NCBI GenBank assembly: GCA_034509755.1
Contig: CM067561.1
Location: 3,414,646 to 3,478,645 of the forward strand
Direction: 5' to 3'
Length of the DNA: 64,000 nucleotides
From: Anisodus tanguticus
Taxonomy: Eukaryota > Streptophyta > Magnoliopsida > Solanales > Solanaceae
Shown here: positions 43,140 through 54,800 of the stretch, piece by piece
Position numbering within the stretch: position 1 is the stretch's first letter
How the letters are laid out: every line of letters starts with the position of its first letter
The notes under the pieces: model-generated
What the model was told of the DNA's origin: nothing
Databases searched by the model: none
Seen by the model: only the letters and a program-made list of their open reading frames with translations
Translations under genes and position numbers: made by a program

Positions 43140-43440
43140 AAATTTGAATACTATATTTTGGTGGAATAAACTCATCATTCATCAATTTGAGCTTCCATTT
43201 TTCCATTCAATTTCTGTGCAATACATCACACACTTATTATAATATTTACAAAATGTTTGTTCTAATTAGCATGAGATACACGTGTTCGAAATGGGAAGCC
43301 CCTTATTAAAAGTTAGATTACGATAGTACCCTTCAAATACTGAATGACATTTTTTCCCTTTAAGAAAACACTATTTCATTAACAATAATGTATAAAATAG
43401 TAAATACACTTCACACTAAATAGTACTCTTTTAAGAATTA
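43140..43440 (+). repeat. ~300-bp repeat, copy 2 (partner 39600-39900)
   Basis: See the entry at 39600. After the TAATTAGCATGAGATACACG block it continues into the AAGCCCCTTATTAAAAGTTAG Helitron-like sequence. Confidence 0.7.
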
Positions 43441-43942
43441 TGTAGAAATATTAAATATACTTCATAATAATAGTGTGCTTTTAAGAATTACAAAGATAAG
43501 GCAAATGAGCCTCTTCTACTACCGATTATTAATTGGCCTTCTATGCAAAGATGTATCTAAGCTTGAGGAACTTTTTTTTCTATGCAATAATGGATAATAA
43601 TTAATGATGGTGCATTAAAAAGTGTAACCTTTCATATTGTAATGGGGAGAGCAATTAATATATTATTAAACTAAAAGTAACGGTTATATGGAATTACAAA
43701 AGTCTAAGCTCATATCATAAATTATATACTTAGTTCTGTCCAGTCCTTTTTGAAAAAGCAAAATAGTGTTCCTTTAGTAATATAATGTTTATTCAGTGTT
43801 GAGTTATTTTTATCTCCCAACATTTGTTTTAGCATTAACTCTTTAAACGTCGACATGTAAATAATTACCAAGTTAATTCTCTCAAGAAATCTTATCTTAA
43901 TATATTATTAATTAGCCAATCCTCTCATTCTTGTCTTAATAT
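43441..43942. other. no recognisable feature
   Basis: AT-rich sequence with no frame, RNA gene or clear repeat. Confidence 0.5.
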
Positions 43943-43955
43943 ATGGAGAATTTGA

Positions 43956-44193
43956 ACCCGCTAGGGTAGCCAAGTTGGTGTAGTAGTAGAGCGCGGGACC
44001 GTAAGGTCACGAGTTTGATCCCTTGCATAAATCTTCTTGGTTGAGCCTGTCACACATGGCTTGCCAAGTGTGGTTAATCGGCTGACGTGGTTTGCAGGCT
44101 ATTGCGTCAGTCCGGGGTTTACCCTGTGCGCACTCGAGAGAGTAGCGGCTGCGGGTTCCTTCGTCAACAAAAAAAATAAAAATAAAAATAAAA
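43956..44193 (+). mobile_element. tRNA-derived SINE (SolS-like) with 13-bp target duplication
   Basis: The body opens with a tRNA-related head: A-box-like GTAGCCAAGTTGGTGTAG (about 43971) and B-box-like GAGTTTGATCC (about 44010), the internal RNA polymerase III promoter. It ends in a conserved GCGGCTGCGGGTTCC block and an A-rich tail with AAAAAT units. ATGGAGAATTTGA is duplicated exactly at 43943-43955 and 44194-44206. Such layout matches Solanaceae SINEs; the precise family is not assigned. Confidence 0.88.
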
Positions 44194-44206
44194 ATGGAGA
44201 ATTTGA

Positions 44207-45721
44207 GGTGTTATAATCTGAATAGTACTTATTTAGCCGAAGTGTTTCACGCTTCAGCAGATCATATGTGCAGTTTGATATGGTGGTGAAGCAGCACGAG
44301 GATATATTCTTATTTACCTACAATATACTGCCATTTCTTGAAGAGAAAAAAATCGGTATGTAGATACTTTTGCTATTTTATTATGATAATTGTTTATTCT
44401 CCAGAGAGTTGATGAACCTATATATAATGTAGTGCTATTTAGTATGTTTTCTTGGTATGTTGAAGATCATTATTTGTATATCTATGATTTTTTTTAATAC
44501 GAAATACAAGTTAGTCCTATTTATAGTTCTGATCATCTTCTTATATCTATTTGTAGAGTTAATCATCATCATTTTGGGATTCTAATTTTTTTGTATAAAT
44601 GGTATTCTAGGTTGCAGTCCTTGACTTTGCAAAGTCTACTCTGATATAATTTTGACTACAAACTCTATGGAGACATCAACTAAATAAACTAACAAATATC
44701 ATAACCAAAATAATTTTGATTTCTTATAACTTTAAAATAGTCTTTGAACAAATAATGTTGAATTCCTTAAGTTTCTTTAGCAACCTATGGAATATGTCGG
44801 AGTAAATTAGAAATTATTTCCTCTATATTATAAATTCTCGGCACACATTTTCCAATTGTTAATTAGAACCTCCTTACCGAGATATACACGATGCGAAACA
44901 CGTGTATTAAAAGTGGAAAACTTTAAGTCAAAAGTTAAATTATTAAAATATCCTTTTAATTAATCTAAATACTACCCTTCTAACTAATTACCTTATTTAT
45001 GTATTTAAAAATTAATAAAAAGGACAAAAAATTAATTTGAAGTGCCTCTTCCAAAAGTTGTGTTCTTTCATAAAATAACTACCAAGGGTTGTATCATCGT
45101 TTTTGTGATATCAAAGTTCGTAAAGAGACTGCAAACTACAAATAAAATTTCACTACTACGATCATTAACAGTGATATTTGTCAATTCAAAAGCACCAACA
45201 ACTTGTGTCGCAACAGAAATGGGAACACCAAAGTCACATGCCAACATTTCATGTAATTATTTTTTCCGATGGAGCCATAAAGTAAAACAGACGGTAAAAT
45301 CAGAAAAATAAATGTGAAGAGTTTAAAGCAGGCTGTCCATAGGATCGGAACCATTGTCAAAATGCAAAGTTATCAATTCAGAATTCTTCCACTAAAGGTG
45401 CTCTCTTTATTTTTGTAAATTACCAACGTTACATGTGTACGTTAGTATGATCAGTGCCTTCTCTATCGTGGTACTTTCTAATTATTGATTGTGTTGATCA
45501 AATCTCAAGTTAAAGTGAAATAGATAAATTATTTATTAATATGAAAATTTTACTTCAAAATATTAGTCAAAATGAAAGTGGAAATTCTCAAACTAAAAAT
45601 TTAAATTACCTAACACCCTTGTAAAAAACTAAATTCCCTACTCACAAAAAAAAAACTAACATCGATTCAAGTATTTTCAACAAGAACTAAATTCCGACTA
45701 TGGACATTTATTTTTGTTGTC
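44207..45721. other. AT-rich sequence with Helitron-like fragments
   Basis: Two more copies of the AAAGTGGAAA...AAATTA repeat block (about 44908 and 45570) are visible. The frame at 45042-45311 has no recognisable domain. No RNA gene seen. Confidence 0.45.
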
Positions 45722-45726
45722 ATATC

Positions 45727-45881
45727 CATTAACGTGTATAATGTAGAATATTTATTCATATTTAGTGTGGTATAATTATGGTAAATATAGGATCCTTATT
45801 GGATTAGGATTCCACATTGTATACACTATCTATTTGTGTTAATGAGAAAGACTTCTCAAGGGAGATTAATATAATCTTACA
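45727..45881 (+). repeat. 5' LTR of the copia composite
   Basis: 155 bp, starting CATTAACGTGTATAATG (the usual TG start is changed to CA) and ending ATAATCTTACA. Confidence 0.85.
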
Positions 45882-45893
45882 TGGTATCAAGAG
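45882..45893 (+). promoter_or_regulatory. primer-binding site, initiator tRNA-Met type
   Basis: TGGTATCAAGAG, one inserted A relative to TGGTATCAGAGC. Confidence 0.8.
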
Positions 45894-45989
45894 TCAAAAC
45901 ACCTAAACTTTTTTTTTTCTTTGGGTTACCCCCCCCCCTGAAGCCGACGGCTACCCCTCTTCTTTTTTTTTTTCTCGTGTTCCTTTCTT

Positions 45990-46770
45990 GTGCCTACCAT
46001 GTCTCCCCCCCCCCCCACATCTCCTAAGGCTTCCGCCTCCTCCACAATCGTCATAGACAACCCCCCTACCTCCTCCACATCTTCTTTTCATCCGGCTTTT
46101 GCCGTCACAAATATCAAGAATTTCATTCCCATCACTCTTGATCAAGAAGATTGTCATACTCCTCGTGGGTCGAACTCTTTCGCATTCACTCCTGCACGTA
46201 TAACGTGCTTGACCATATTGACGACTCTCTTTCTCGTCCCTTTGATGTTGGAGACTCTACTTGGCGTCGTCTTGACGCAATAGTTAAACAATAGATTTAC
46301 GACACCATCTCCAAAGATTTGCTTCATACATTATGAAAATAGGTGCCTCGGCTCATGAGTTATAGGTACGATTGGAAGACATATTTCAAGATAACAAAAA
46401 TACCCGGGTTGTGTATTTGAAGGAACAATTTAATAATACACGTCTCGAGAATTTTTCCAACATGTCTGACTATCGTAAACAGTTAAAACTAGTTGCAGAC
46501 CAATTGTCCAACGTGGGGACACCCGTCTCCGACACGAAGATGGTCCTACAACTTATTTCTGGCTTACCGAAAGGAGAATACGATATGCTAGCCACTATGA
46601 TTCAACTAGCCGACCCACTACCGAGTTTCAACAAGGCACGTTCGCAATTACTTTTGGAGGAAACCCGACGTGCCAAACAGGATGCCCATAATAAAAAAAC
46701 ATTAGTGATTGAACATCCGGTCACAACCGCGGCCCCTACCACCCAGCCACCACCGTCGAATTACCACTAG
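45990..46770 (+). pseudogene. copia gag
   Basis: It starts MSPPPPTSPKASASS after C-homopolymer runs (45929 and 46005). The capsid-type region is in 46372-46770 (EDIFQDNKNTRVVYLKEQF, then LVLQLISGL-like and LLLEETRRA blocks). Frame changes after 46150 and stops near 46282, 46335 and 46768 break it. Related to the gag at 5146 but of a different family. Confidence 0.8.
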
Positions 46771-49700
46771 TCGCGGGACAACCACGGTGGAGGCAGGGGC
46801 GGAAGAGGCCGCAACAATGGCAAATACAGAAAGGGTCGAGGCAGAGGAAAGGCCCAGCAGCAGCAGTGGACGTGGCCTGGCCCATATCCATGGACACAAT
46901 CAGGACATTGGGCCTCAGCCTACGGCCCGCCACCTACGAGCAGTCCACAGTACTCGCAGGCCTGGCCATACAACATTTTGGGCCAAGGACCAGGCCCACG
47001 ACCGCAAGCTTCTTTTGGCCATCAGGCCCACCTGTCAGCTACAAGTCCAGCCCAGCAGCCTCACAGACTGGCCCACACAGAGATGGGTCAGGCTTTCGGT
47101 ACTCTCAACTTGTAGCATCCCGATGAAAAATTGGTACATGGACACAGGTGCCACATCTCATCTCACCCGATCGGCAGGTAATCTTCCCAAAATGTCTCAG
47201 TTAAAGTATCCTCAATTTATCACTGTTGGTAATGGCCACCGTATTCTAATTCAAGGTTATGGTATAGCCTACACCCAACCATCTTACCCACTCTTCTCCC
47301 TAAACAATGTCCTGTATGCTCCCAACATTATTAAAAATTTAATATCTGTCCGGAAATTTACTCGTAATAATTCCGTCTCTGTTGACTTTGACCCTTTTAG
47401 TTTCACTGTGAAAGATCATTGTACGGGGACACCTCTTACGAGATGCAATAGCACAGAGGATCTCTATCCGTTCCCATCCACCTCTGCTGCCAGCTCCTGC
47501 TCTCCCAGATCTCTCGCTGCTATGTCTCAGTCCACTTGATATAATAGGCTTGGACACCCAGGAGCCCCGATTTTTAATTTTCTTACAGGCAATAACTCTA
47601 TTAGATGTAATAATGGGAAACTTGCCTAACATTGTGTTTCTTGCTCTTTAGGAAAACATGTTCGTCTTCCTTTTAGGTCGTCTTTAAGCGTTACGTTCTC
47701 TCCTTTTGATATTATTCATGCTGATTTGTGGACATCTCCCATCACTAGCTCACTGGGTCATTAATATTATCTAGTCTTATTAGATGATTACTCTCACTTT
47801 ATTTGGATTTATCCGCTAAAATTTAAGTCCGAAGTGTTTGCCAAGTTACTTGAGTTTCGTATTTTTATTAAAACTCAATTTGAAAAAGCCATCAAATCCT
47901 TTCAGTATGATATTGATCGCGAGTTTAATAATTCCACGCTTCACAAATTCTGCACAAATAATGGCATAGTTTTTTGTTTTTCGTGTCCCCACACATCCCC
48001 TCAAAATGGCAAAGCAGAACGAATCATTCGCACTATAAATAACATGGTTCGTACTTTCCTATTTCATGCCTCTCTTCCTCCCTCGTTTTGGGTTTATGCA
48101 GTCAAAATGATAGAATACGTCCTTAATATTTTACCTACTAGCACCCTTCACATATGACTCCAACCGAAATCTTATACCATCGGATCCCCTCCTATGATCA
48201 CCTCCGGATTTTTGGTTGCCTTTGTTATCCGAACTTTGCGTCCACCCCCCTCATAAGTTAGCACCCCGAACCACTTCGTGTGTCTTCGTAGGTTTCCCAC
48301 CTAATCATAGGGGCTATTTGTGCTATGATTTGTCCACTCATCAAATTTGCGTCTCTCGTCATATTACGTTTGACGAGACGATTTTTCCTTTTGCAAATAT
48401 CCAAAAAATCCAAAACACAGACTATAACTTTCTCGACGAATCCGACGTCTCCCCCGTCATACTTCACGAACTGTGTCACTCCACCGCCATAACCCACCCA
48501 TCACCGCTACTATTGTCAGGTCACATCTGTCGAACTGATAGCATCACAGACTGCCAGGACTGTTCCCCAGCCACCAGTCACTGCCACTACCGGTAGCCAT
48601 CCCGTTATCCCTCAGTCACCACTACTTTCCACCCCCACCATCGACAATCGGCCGGTGGTATCTCTGAGCCATCCCGGATCCATCTTTTCCACCCAATGAC
48701 CAACTCCGTTGACATCTCCAGTGTCGCCACTACCTAATGTCGCCGTTCCAATCAACCAAAACTGTCCCCTCCCTGTACTGGTCTCCTGTACCCCGCCCAG
48801 GCCCTTCGTAGCCCCGTCAAAACCATCCCATCTTACCCTTGTCACCCGACTCCAACCAACCCACACCACACCCCGTCGACTGACATCCTACCGACCCGCC
48901 ACCAACCAGTGAAACAAACCCTTATCAGAACCTGACCCATACCATTACCCACCAGGCCCCTTCCCCCACGCACTATATGGAAAACCGTGCCCAACACAGG
49001 ATTTTCAAACCCAAAGTCCAGTTTAATTTATCAGCCCAAATCATTTTCCCAATTCCCAAAAATCCAAAACTAGCCAAACTAGACCCAAATTGGAACATAT
49101 CCATGTGTGAGGAATTTAATGCTTTAACAAAATAGCACACTTGGGATTTGGTTCCTAGACTGGAGGGGGTGAATGTGATCCGATGCATATGGCTTTTTCA
49201 TCACAAATACAGAGACCGTGGTGATCTAGAGATATATAAGGCAATACTTGTGGCTAATGAACTAATCAACAAGAGGACATTGATTGTTGTGAGATGTTTA
49301 GTCCGGTTGTTAAACCGGCTACCATTCACACAGTTTTGAGTATTTCTATGGGTAAGCATTGGCCGATTCATCAGCTTGATGTAAAAAATGCATTTCTTCA
49401 TGGGGATTTGAAAGAGACTGTTTACATGCACCAACTACCTGTGTTTGTCCATCCAGTAGCCCCTCAATACGTATGTCATTTTCGTAAGTCAGTGTATGGT
49501 TTGAAATAGGCCCCTAGAGCGTAGTATGAACGATTTGCCAGGTACATTATGCAAATTTGGTTTGTATGCAGCAAGTGCGATAATTCTCTTTTTATTTTTC
49601 ATCGAGGTAGTAGCACCGCTTACTTACTACTATATGTGGATGATATTGTTCTCACTGCCTCATCTGATGTGTTGAAAAATGAGATTATTACATTGTTTGA

Positions 49701-50593
49701 GACCGAATTTGCTATGACTGACTTGGGGAAGTTGAGCTATTTTTTGGGGATATCAGTGACTCGTTCTACAGATACTATGTTTCTGTGTCAGCGCAAGTAT
49801 GCAGAGGAGATAGTGTACAGGGCTAAAATGGCAAACTGCAAGATCATGTCCACATCGGTTGACTCTAAATCCAAGCTTAGTGCTATTGATGGTGATCCAG
49901 TATCTGATCCCACTCTTTACAGGAGTTTTGCAAGTGCACTACAATATCTTACTCTCACTAGGCCTGACATTGCTATGCCATCTAGCATGTGTGCTTATTT
50001 ATGCATACCCCCATGGAGCCTCATTTTACTGCTCTTAAGCGTATCATTCAATATGTTAAGGGCACACTTGATTATGGCTTGCATTTATACCCCTCAGCCT
50101 TAACCAGATTGTTATCATATACGAATGCTGATTGGGCAGGCTGTCCGGACACGCGACGTTCCACCTCCGGCTATTGTGTGTTCTTAGGGGATAACCTCAT
50201 TTTTTGGTCTGCCAAGTGGCAAGCCACCTTATCCCGTTCGAGCGCAGAAGCAAAGTATAGAGGTTTTGCAAATGTTGTTGCTGAGATCTGTTGGCTTCAA
50301 AACCTTTTTTTGGAGCTTCAGTGTCCCTTGCGTAAGGAGTTTTTGGTTTACTATGATAATATATCAGCCATATATTTATCTCATAATCCGATTCAGCATC
50401 AACGAATCAAGCACATTGAGATGTATATACACTTTGTTCGTGAAAAGGTTACTATAGGTCATGTTAAGGTGTTGCATGTGCCTTCGGTGTATCAGTATGC
50501 GGATATATTCACGAAAGGCCTTCCCAGACAGCTCTTTCTCGACTTCAGATCCAGTCTTAGCGTCCGGCCTCCTCCCGCTCCGACTGAGGGGTG
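46771..50593 (+). pseudogene. copia pol: protease, integrase, reverse transcriptase, RNase H
   Basis: Protease NWYMDTGATSHLT with DTG at 47141-47149. Integrase core about 47740-48160 (SPQNGKAERIIRT near 47998). Reverse transcriptase 49294-50103 with QLDVKNAFLHGDLKE, SVYGLK and YVDD at about 49632-49643. RNase H 50110-50590 (CPDTRRSTSGYC, SRSSAEAKYRG, ADIFTKGLP). Lesions include stops at 47537, 47627, 48155 and 49507, and the change AEYR to AKYR at the RNase H glutamate. The region between 48160 and 49100 is proline/threonine-rich linker. Confidence 0.9.
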
Positions 50594-50749
50594 TGTTAAC
50601 GTGTATAATGTACAATATTTAGCAATATTTAGTGTTGTATAATTATGGTAAATATAGAATCCTTATTGAATTAGGATTCCACATTGTGTACACTACATAT
50701 ATTTGTATTAATGAGAAAGGCTCCCAAGAGAGATTAATACGATCTTACA
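50594..50749 (+). repeat. second direct LTR of the copia composite
   Basis: 156 bp, TGTTAACGTG to GATCTTACA, preceded by the polypurine tract GACTGAGGGG. Confidence 0.9.
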
Positions 50750-50761
50750 TGGTATCAGAGC
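50750..50761 (+). promoter_or_regulatory. primer-binding site downstream of the second LTR
   Basis: TGGTATCAGAGC, exact initiator tRNA-Met complement, sits where host flank would be expected after a 3' LTR. Confidence 0.9.
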
Positions 50762-50894
50762 ATTTCTCATTAATACAAATATATATAGTGTATACAATGT
50801 GGAATCTTAATCCAATAAGGATCCTATATTTACCATAATTATACAAAACTAAATATGGCTAAATATTATGCATTATACACTATACACGTCAATA
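50758..50894 (-). repeat. inverted, U5-truncated LTR forming a foldback with 50594-50723
   Basis: Read on the minus strand it runs from TATTGACGTGTATAG (U3 start) to TAATGAGAAATGCTC and then stops at the primer-site sequence GAGC. It matches the direct LTR over its first ~130 bp. The last ~26 bp of U5 are absent. The loop between the arms is 50724-50757. Confidence 0.85.
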
Positions 50895-50899
50895 ATATC

Positions 50900-51553
50900 G
50901 TCTACGTATCCTTTCGGCAACACTTATATTGGATGAGTCTTGGATTGGATAATGTTTCGACATTATTTACCTCAACGGTCTTCTACATTTTTAGGAACAA
51001 AAGTTATTGCAGGTGCTTAGAGAATTCAAACTGATATGATTAATATGTTGGAGCACAATAAAATAGATAACCTAAAAACTTTCATCAAACAATATTACTA
51101 TTGGACCAGTAATATGTGCAAAGTGCATACTATCAATAAAAAATAGCAAAATCAGGATATTTGCCCGCAATAAAACGAAGGGCACTGGACAGATTTCAAG
51201 ACGAGATCTCTATATTTTCCCTGAATATGGTTGTTTCTTTTGGTTGCACCTCTTAGCATTGTGTACCGATTTAAAGTTCTAGAAGCGGATAAGATCTATG
51301 AAGCTTTACTAATTTAATCTGAAATCATGTTAAAATATACAATTAAAAACCAAAAAAAATTAGACCATAGACCACCATTTCCTATTTCTGTTATTTACAG
51401 GTTGAGAGGGCAAAATTTAATTTAATTTAATTTGTATGTTGCCCTTGTGAGCAGAAAATGAGCGAACTACCATCATCAACCACTACTGTCAGCCATTACT
51501 GTCAGCCATCATAACTTTAATTACTGCCCACAACACCACCATTAGCTAACACC
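50900..51553. other. host flank between copia composite and viral block
   Basis: No frame or element recognised. CCATC/CACC-rich simple sequence appears from about 51470. Confidence 0.5.
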
Positions 51554-51591
51554 ATCCCTAATCGACCCCACAACCCATAATCACCAACCAT
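51554..51591. repeat. 38-bp direct repeat, left of viral block
   Basis: Identical over all 38 bases to 59404-59441. The right copy continues into CACCAATATCAATCACC, which resembles simple host sequence on the left. Confidence 0.95.
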
Positions 51592-51831
51592 TTGGTACTA
51601 ATGCTATTATATAGCTAATGATTTATGTGAGAAAGTACTAAGGCTGGGCAGAGAACAGTCCGGGCGGAATGTCTGAAACTCAAGTTGATGATTCTGTTAT
51701 AGCCCGTTGAGCCATGGTGGCGTTAGGGTGATTTGAATCTGTTCTGAGCTAGGACGGCCCTGACAGGACTGTTTAAACCCATAAATAAAATACCTCTTAT
51801 AGTACTTCTCTGTATGATCTATTGCTCGTTT
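51592..51831 (+). promoter_or_regulatory. viral leader, plus-strand copy
   Basis: Matches the reverse complement of about 56855-57080 with roughly 8% differences by eye, so the two copies come from different viral molecules or have diverged since. Confidence 0.85.
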
Positions 51832-51843
51832 TGGTATCAGAGC
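51832..51843 (+). promoter_or_regulatory. viral primer-binding site, initiator tRNA-Met
   Basis: TGGTATCAGAGC, exact. The polyprotein start codon follows at 51845. Confidence 0.95.
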
Positions 51844-51844
51844 C

Positions 51845-54800
51845 ATGTTTACAAGTAGTTATAGGTAACAAAAGTTCAACACTTTTCCTTCTAATGATGA
51901 TTATCATCAAGAACAAGAATACTGTTAAAAATACTAAAAAAGAGGAATAAAAGAGGAATATGATATACCTCAACACTTAGACCTTCTTAATAAGTGGACT
52001 ATTCCAAAAATCCAACCCCGGTTGATATTCCAGATGGGTACTTTTGAAAAATTAGGATTCAAACAAGTAGTTAAAACTACGGAAGAAACTATAACTGTAG
52101 ATAGCGATCATGCTACTGTTAAATTATTAAATGATAGTGATATTGCCCCTTATAGAGAAACCACTGTTTTATGCATATTGGGTTGGTACAGGTTGTTTTT
52201 AAGTCACTTACTTTAAGAGGCTTACTTGAAAGTTTTATAGCCTTGTTAAGGGATGGCAAGAACCAGAACTGGAAAAAATCCCTAATAGGGACTGTACAAA
52301 CCAGTCTGGCTTATGGTCCAGTTTATTTTAATGCGTATCCTAACTTGCAAGTGTCTTTGCAGGATGAAAACTCTTTAAATGCTTTAATTTTGAGCATTAA
52401 GTTACATGGTTATGATTATATGCCTGGTACTGAAGTAATATGTATTTGTTATAGAATCTATTTCAAGCCTTTATACTATGAATCCGATGTGCAAAATCAT
52501 GGATTTAAAAAACGAGACTATTTTAATAGAAACTAATTTTGGTAAATCTAAAATTACTACTACTTCACCTATTAAATGGGATGAAATTGATTTTCCCACA
52601 GAATGGGTCATAGAGGGAGCGGCACATCCCAAAAATGATTATAATACTGATATTACTCATATCGATCAAGCCCTTGATGGGACTGTCAAGTTGAAATTTT
52701 CTAAACCTGTCTACTTGACAAATGATTTGGGTTCCAGATCTAATAGATCGGATAATTCAAATCGTTCTTATATTCTCCTACTTATTATATCGTAAGGTCT
52801 CCTTCACGAGCTTCTACATCTCGTATTCCGAATTTTATACATCCTCATACTTCTGATAATAGTGAAAATAATAGAGTCAATAAAATTATAATTGGAGCTG
52901 ATAATATTGCTAGAGGCATTAGTGAAGACCCAGAAATAACTGAGCCAGATATGGATTATCCAAGTATTTAATGGATAGAAGTCAAAAAATTGATTTTAGT
53001 CGGGGATCGCCCGCACGAAAAATGATCAGTAATGATTTTTAGAAACTTTTGATAGCAGTGAGCGTAAGGCACTGCAAGAGGAATTTTATAAAGATATTTC
53101 TCAAGCCAATAAGATCATATCTTTTGTTCCTTGGTTTATGGTCAAATATGTGGATGATTATATCTCTGTCCTTGAGAGAGATTACAAGCTCTCTAGCGGA
53201 GGAGTTACTCATACTGTTTTCCCTCCCCAACAGCCTTTTCAAATTGAAAAAGAGAATAAAGTTCTCAATTTTACTGCCTTTTCAAAACTTATTGAGAATA
53301 ATAATGCTCTAGTTACCAATATTTATATGAATGTTCTGGGAGAGCATATTGTTTTGATACATAATAGAATTGAAAAATTGACTTCTGAAATTATGAGAGC
53401 CGTCCCAGCCACTTCTCCTCATCTTCATACTACTACAACAACCCCTAGTATGCAGCCTCCACCTGAAATTAATGATTTCAAGTTAAGAGCATACTCATAA
53501 CTTGAACAATTACTAGATGATAAATTTAAAGGTCTACGAATTAGCCCTTTAACAAAAGATTATGGGTTGGATCTCTCTGGTGATGATTATAAGAAAAACA
53601 TGGCAGACAAAGTTAATAAGCTGGAAAGATGGGCCAGAAAACAAGTACAAATGATGTACTACTATCCGAGACCCACTCCTCAAGATGTTTTATTTGAAGA
53701 ACAAGAAATTGTCGATAACAATAGTTATAGTGGAAAAAACATCTATGAATGGAACATAGATGGTTATACGGAAAGACAGATTTATACTTCAGTCCATAGA
53801 ATGATCATGTATAGCACAATTTGCAAAGCTAACAATAATACCGACAAGACTGTGGCAGAGATGATTATATTTGGTTTTACAGGCCAATTGAAAGGTTGGT
53901 GGGATCATTATTTAACCTCAGGACAATGTAATAATATTATTGGGGCAGTTAAGACTGAGCCAGGAATGGAGCCAGCTTAGAATGCAGTTTATACCCTAGG
54001 AATTAATATTATAGAGCACTTTACTAGTAGATGGTCAGATGATTCTGAAAACATCAGAACATTACTCCAGAATCTGAGATGCAAAACCCTCACCTCTTTT
54101 AGATGGTATAAGGATGTCTTCCTTAGCAGGGTTATGGAACTACCAGAGTGTAATAGTTCCCACCGGAAATCTAAATTTATAGACGGTCTACCCGCCCTTT
54201 TTGCAGAAAGAGTTAGAAAGACTCTAAGGAAAGGAGGTCTTACTATCAATTATGATATTTATACTTATGGCAGCTTAATAGGAACTTGTATCCAAGAAGG
54301 GTTAGCTTTATGCAATGAGATTAAGCTTAACCAGCAAATAAAGAGAAAGAACCTCAATGAAAGACAACAATTGGGAGAGTTCTGTGGCCAATTCGGTATG
54401 GAAATACCCAAAGACAAAGTATCTCATAAACATAAGTCTAGGAACTAAGAGATTTTCCAAAAATGGAAAGCAAAACGCTTGGAAAAAAGAGGAAGAAGAA
54501 AGAAAGAATTTAAAACCCGCAAGAATTTTATAAATTCCAAAAATCCCAAAGCCTGTTGGAAATGTGGTAGAACAGGCCACTATTATAAAGATTGCAAAGT
54601 TAAGGAAAAGATTAAATCCCTTAACATCGGAGATGATCTTAAGGAATCTTTATCCAAGTTATTACTCAACTCGGAACCAGAGGATTCAGGTTTCGAAACC
54701 GACGGAGCAAATGATTCCTCCTCAGATGAGGAAATTCGAGTTCTTAATAAAGAAGATTATATTCCTTCAGAAGAGGAATGCCAACCATGTCAAATAGGAC

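Larger units (their letters stand above)
45727..50894 (+). mobile_element. Ty1/copia composite: LTR-internal-LTR-PBS-inverted LTR, target duplication ATATC
   Basis: Direct LTRs at 45727-45881 and 50594-50749 enclose a decayed copia interior. The second LTR is followed by a primer-binding site (50750-50761) and then an LTR in inverse orientation (50758-50894) lacking its U5 tip. The outer boundaries are both U3 ends, and ATATC flanks them exactly (45722-45726 and 50895-50899). The whole composite therefore looks like one integration event. Confidence 0.8.
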
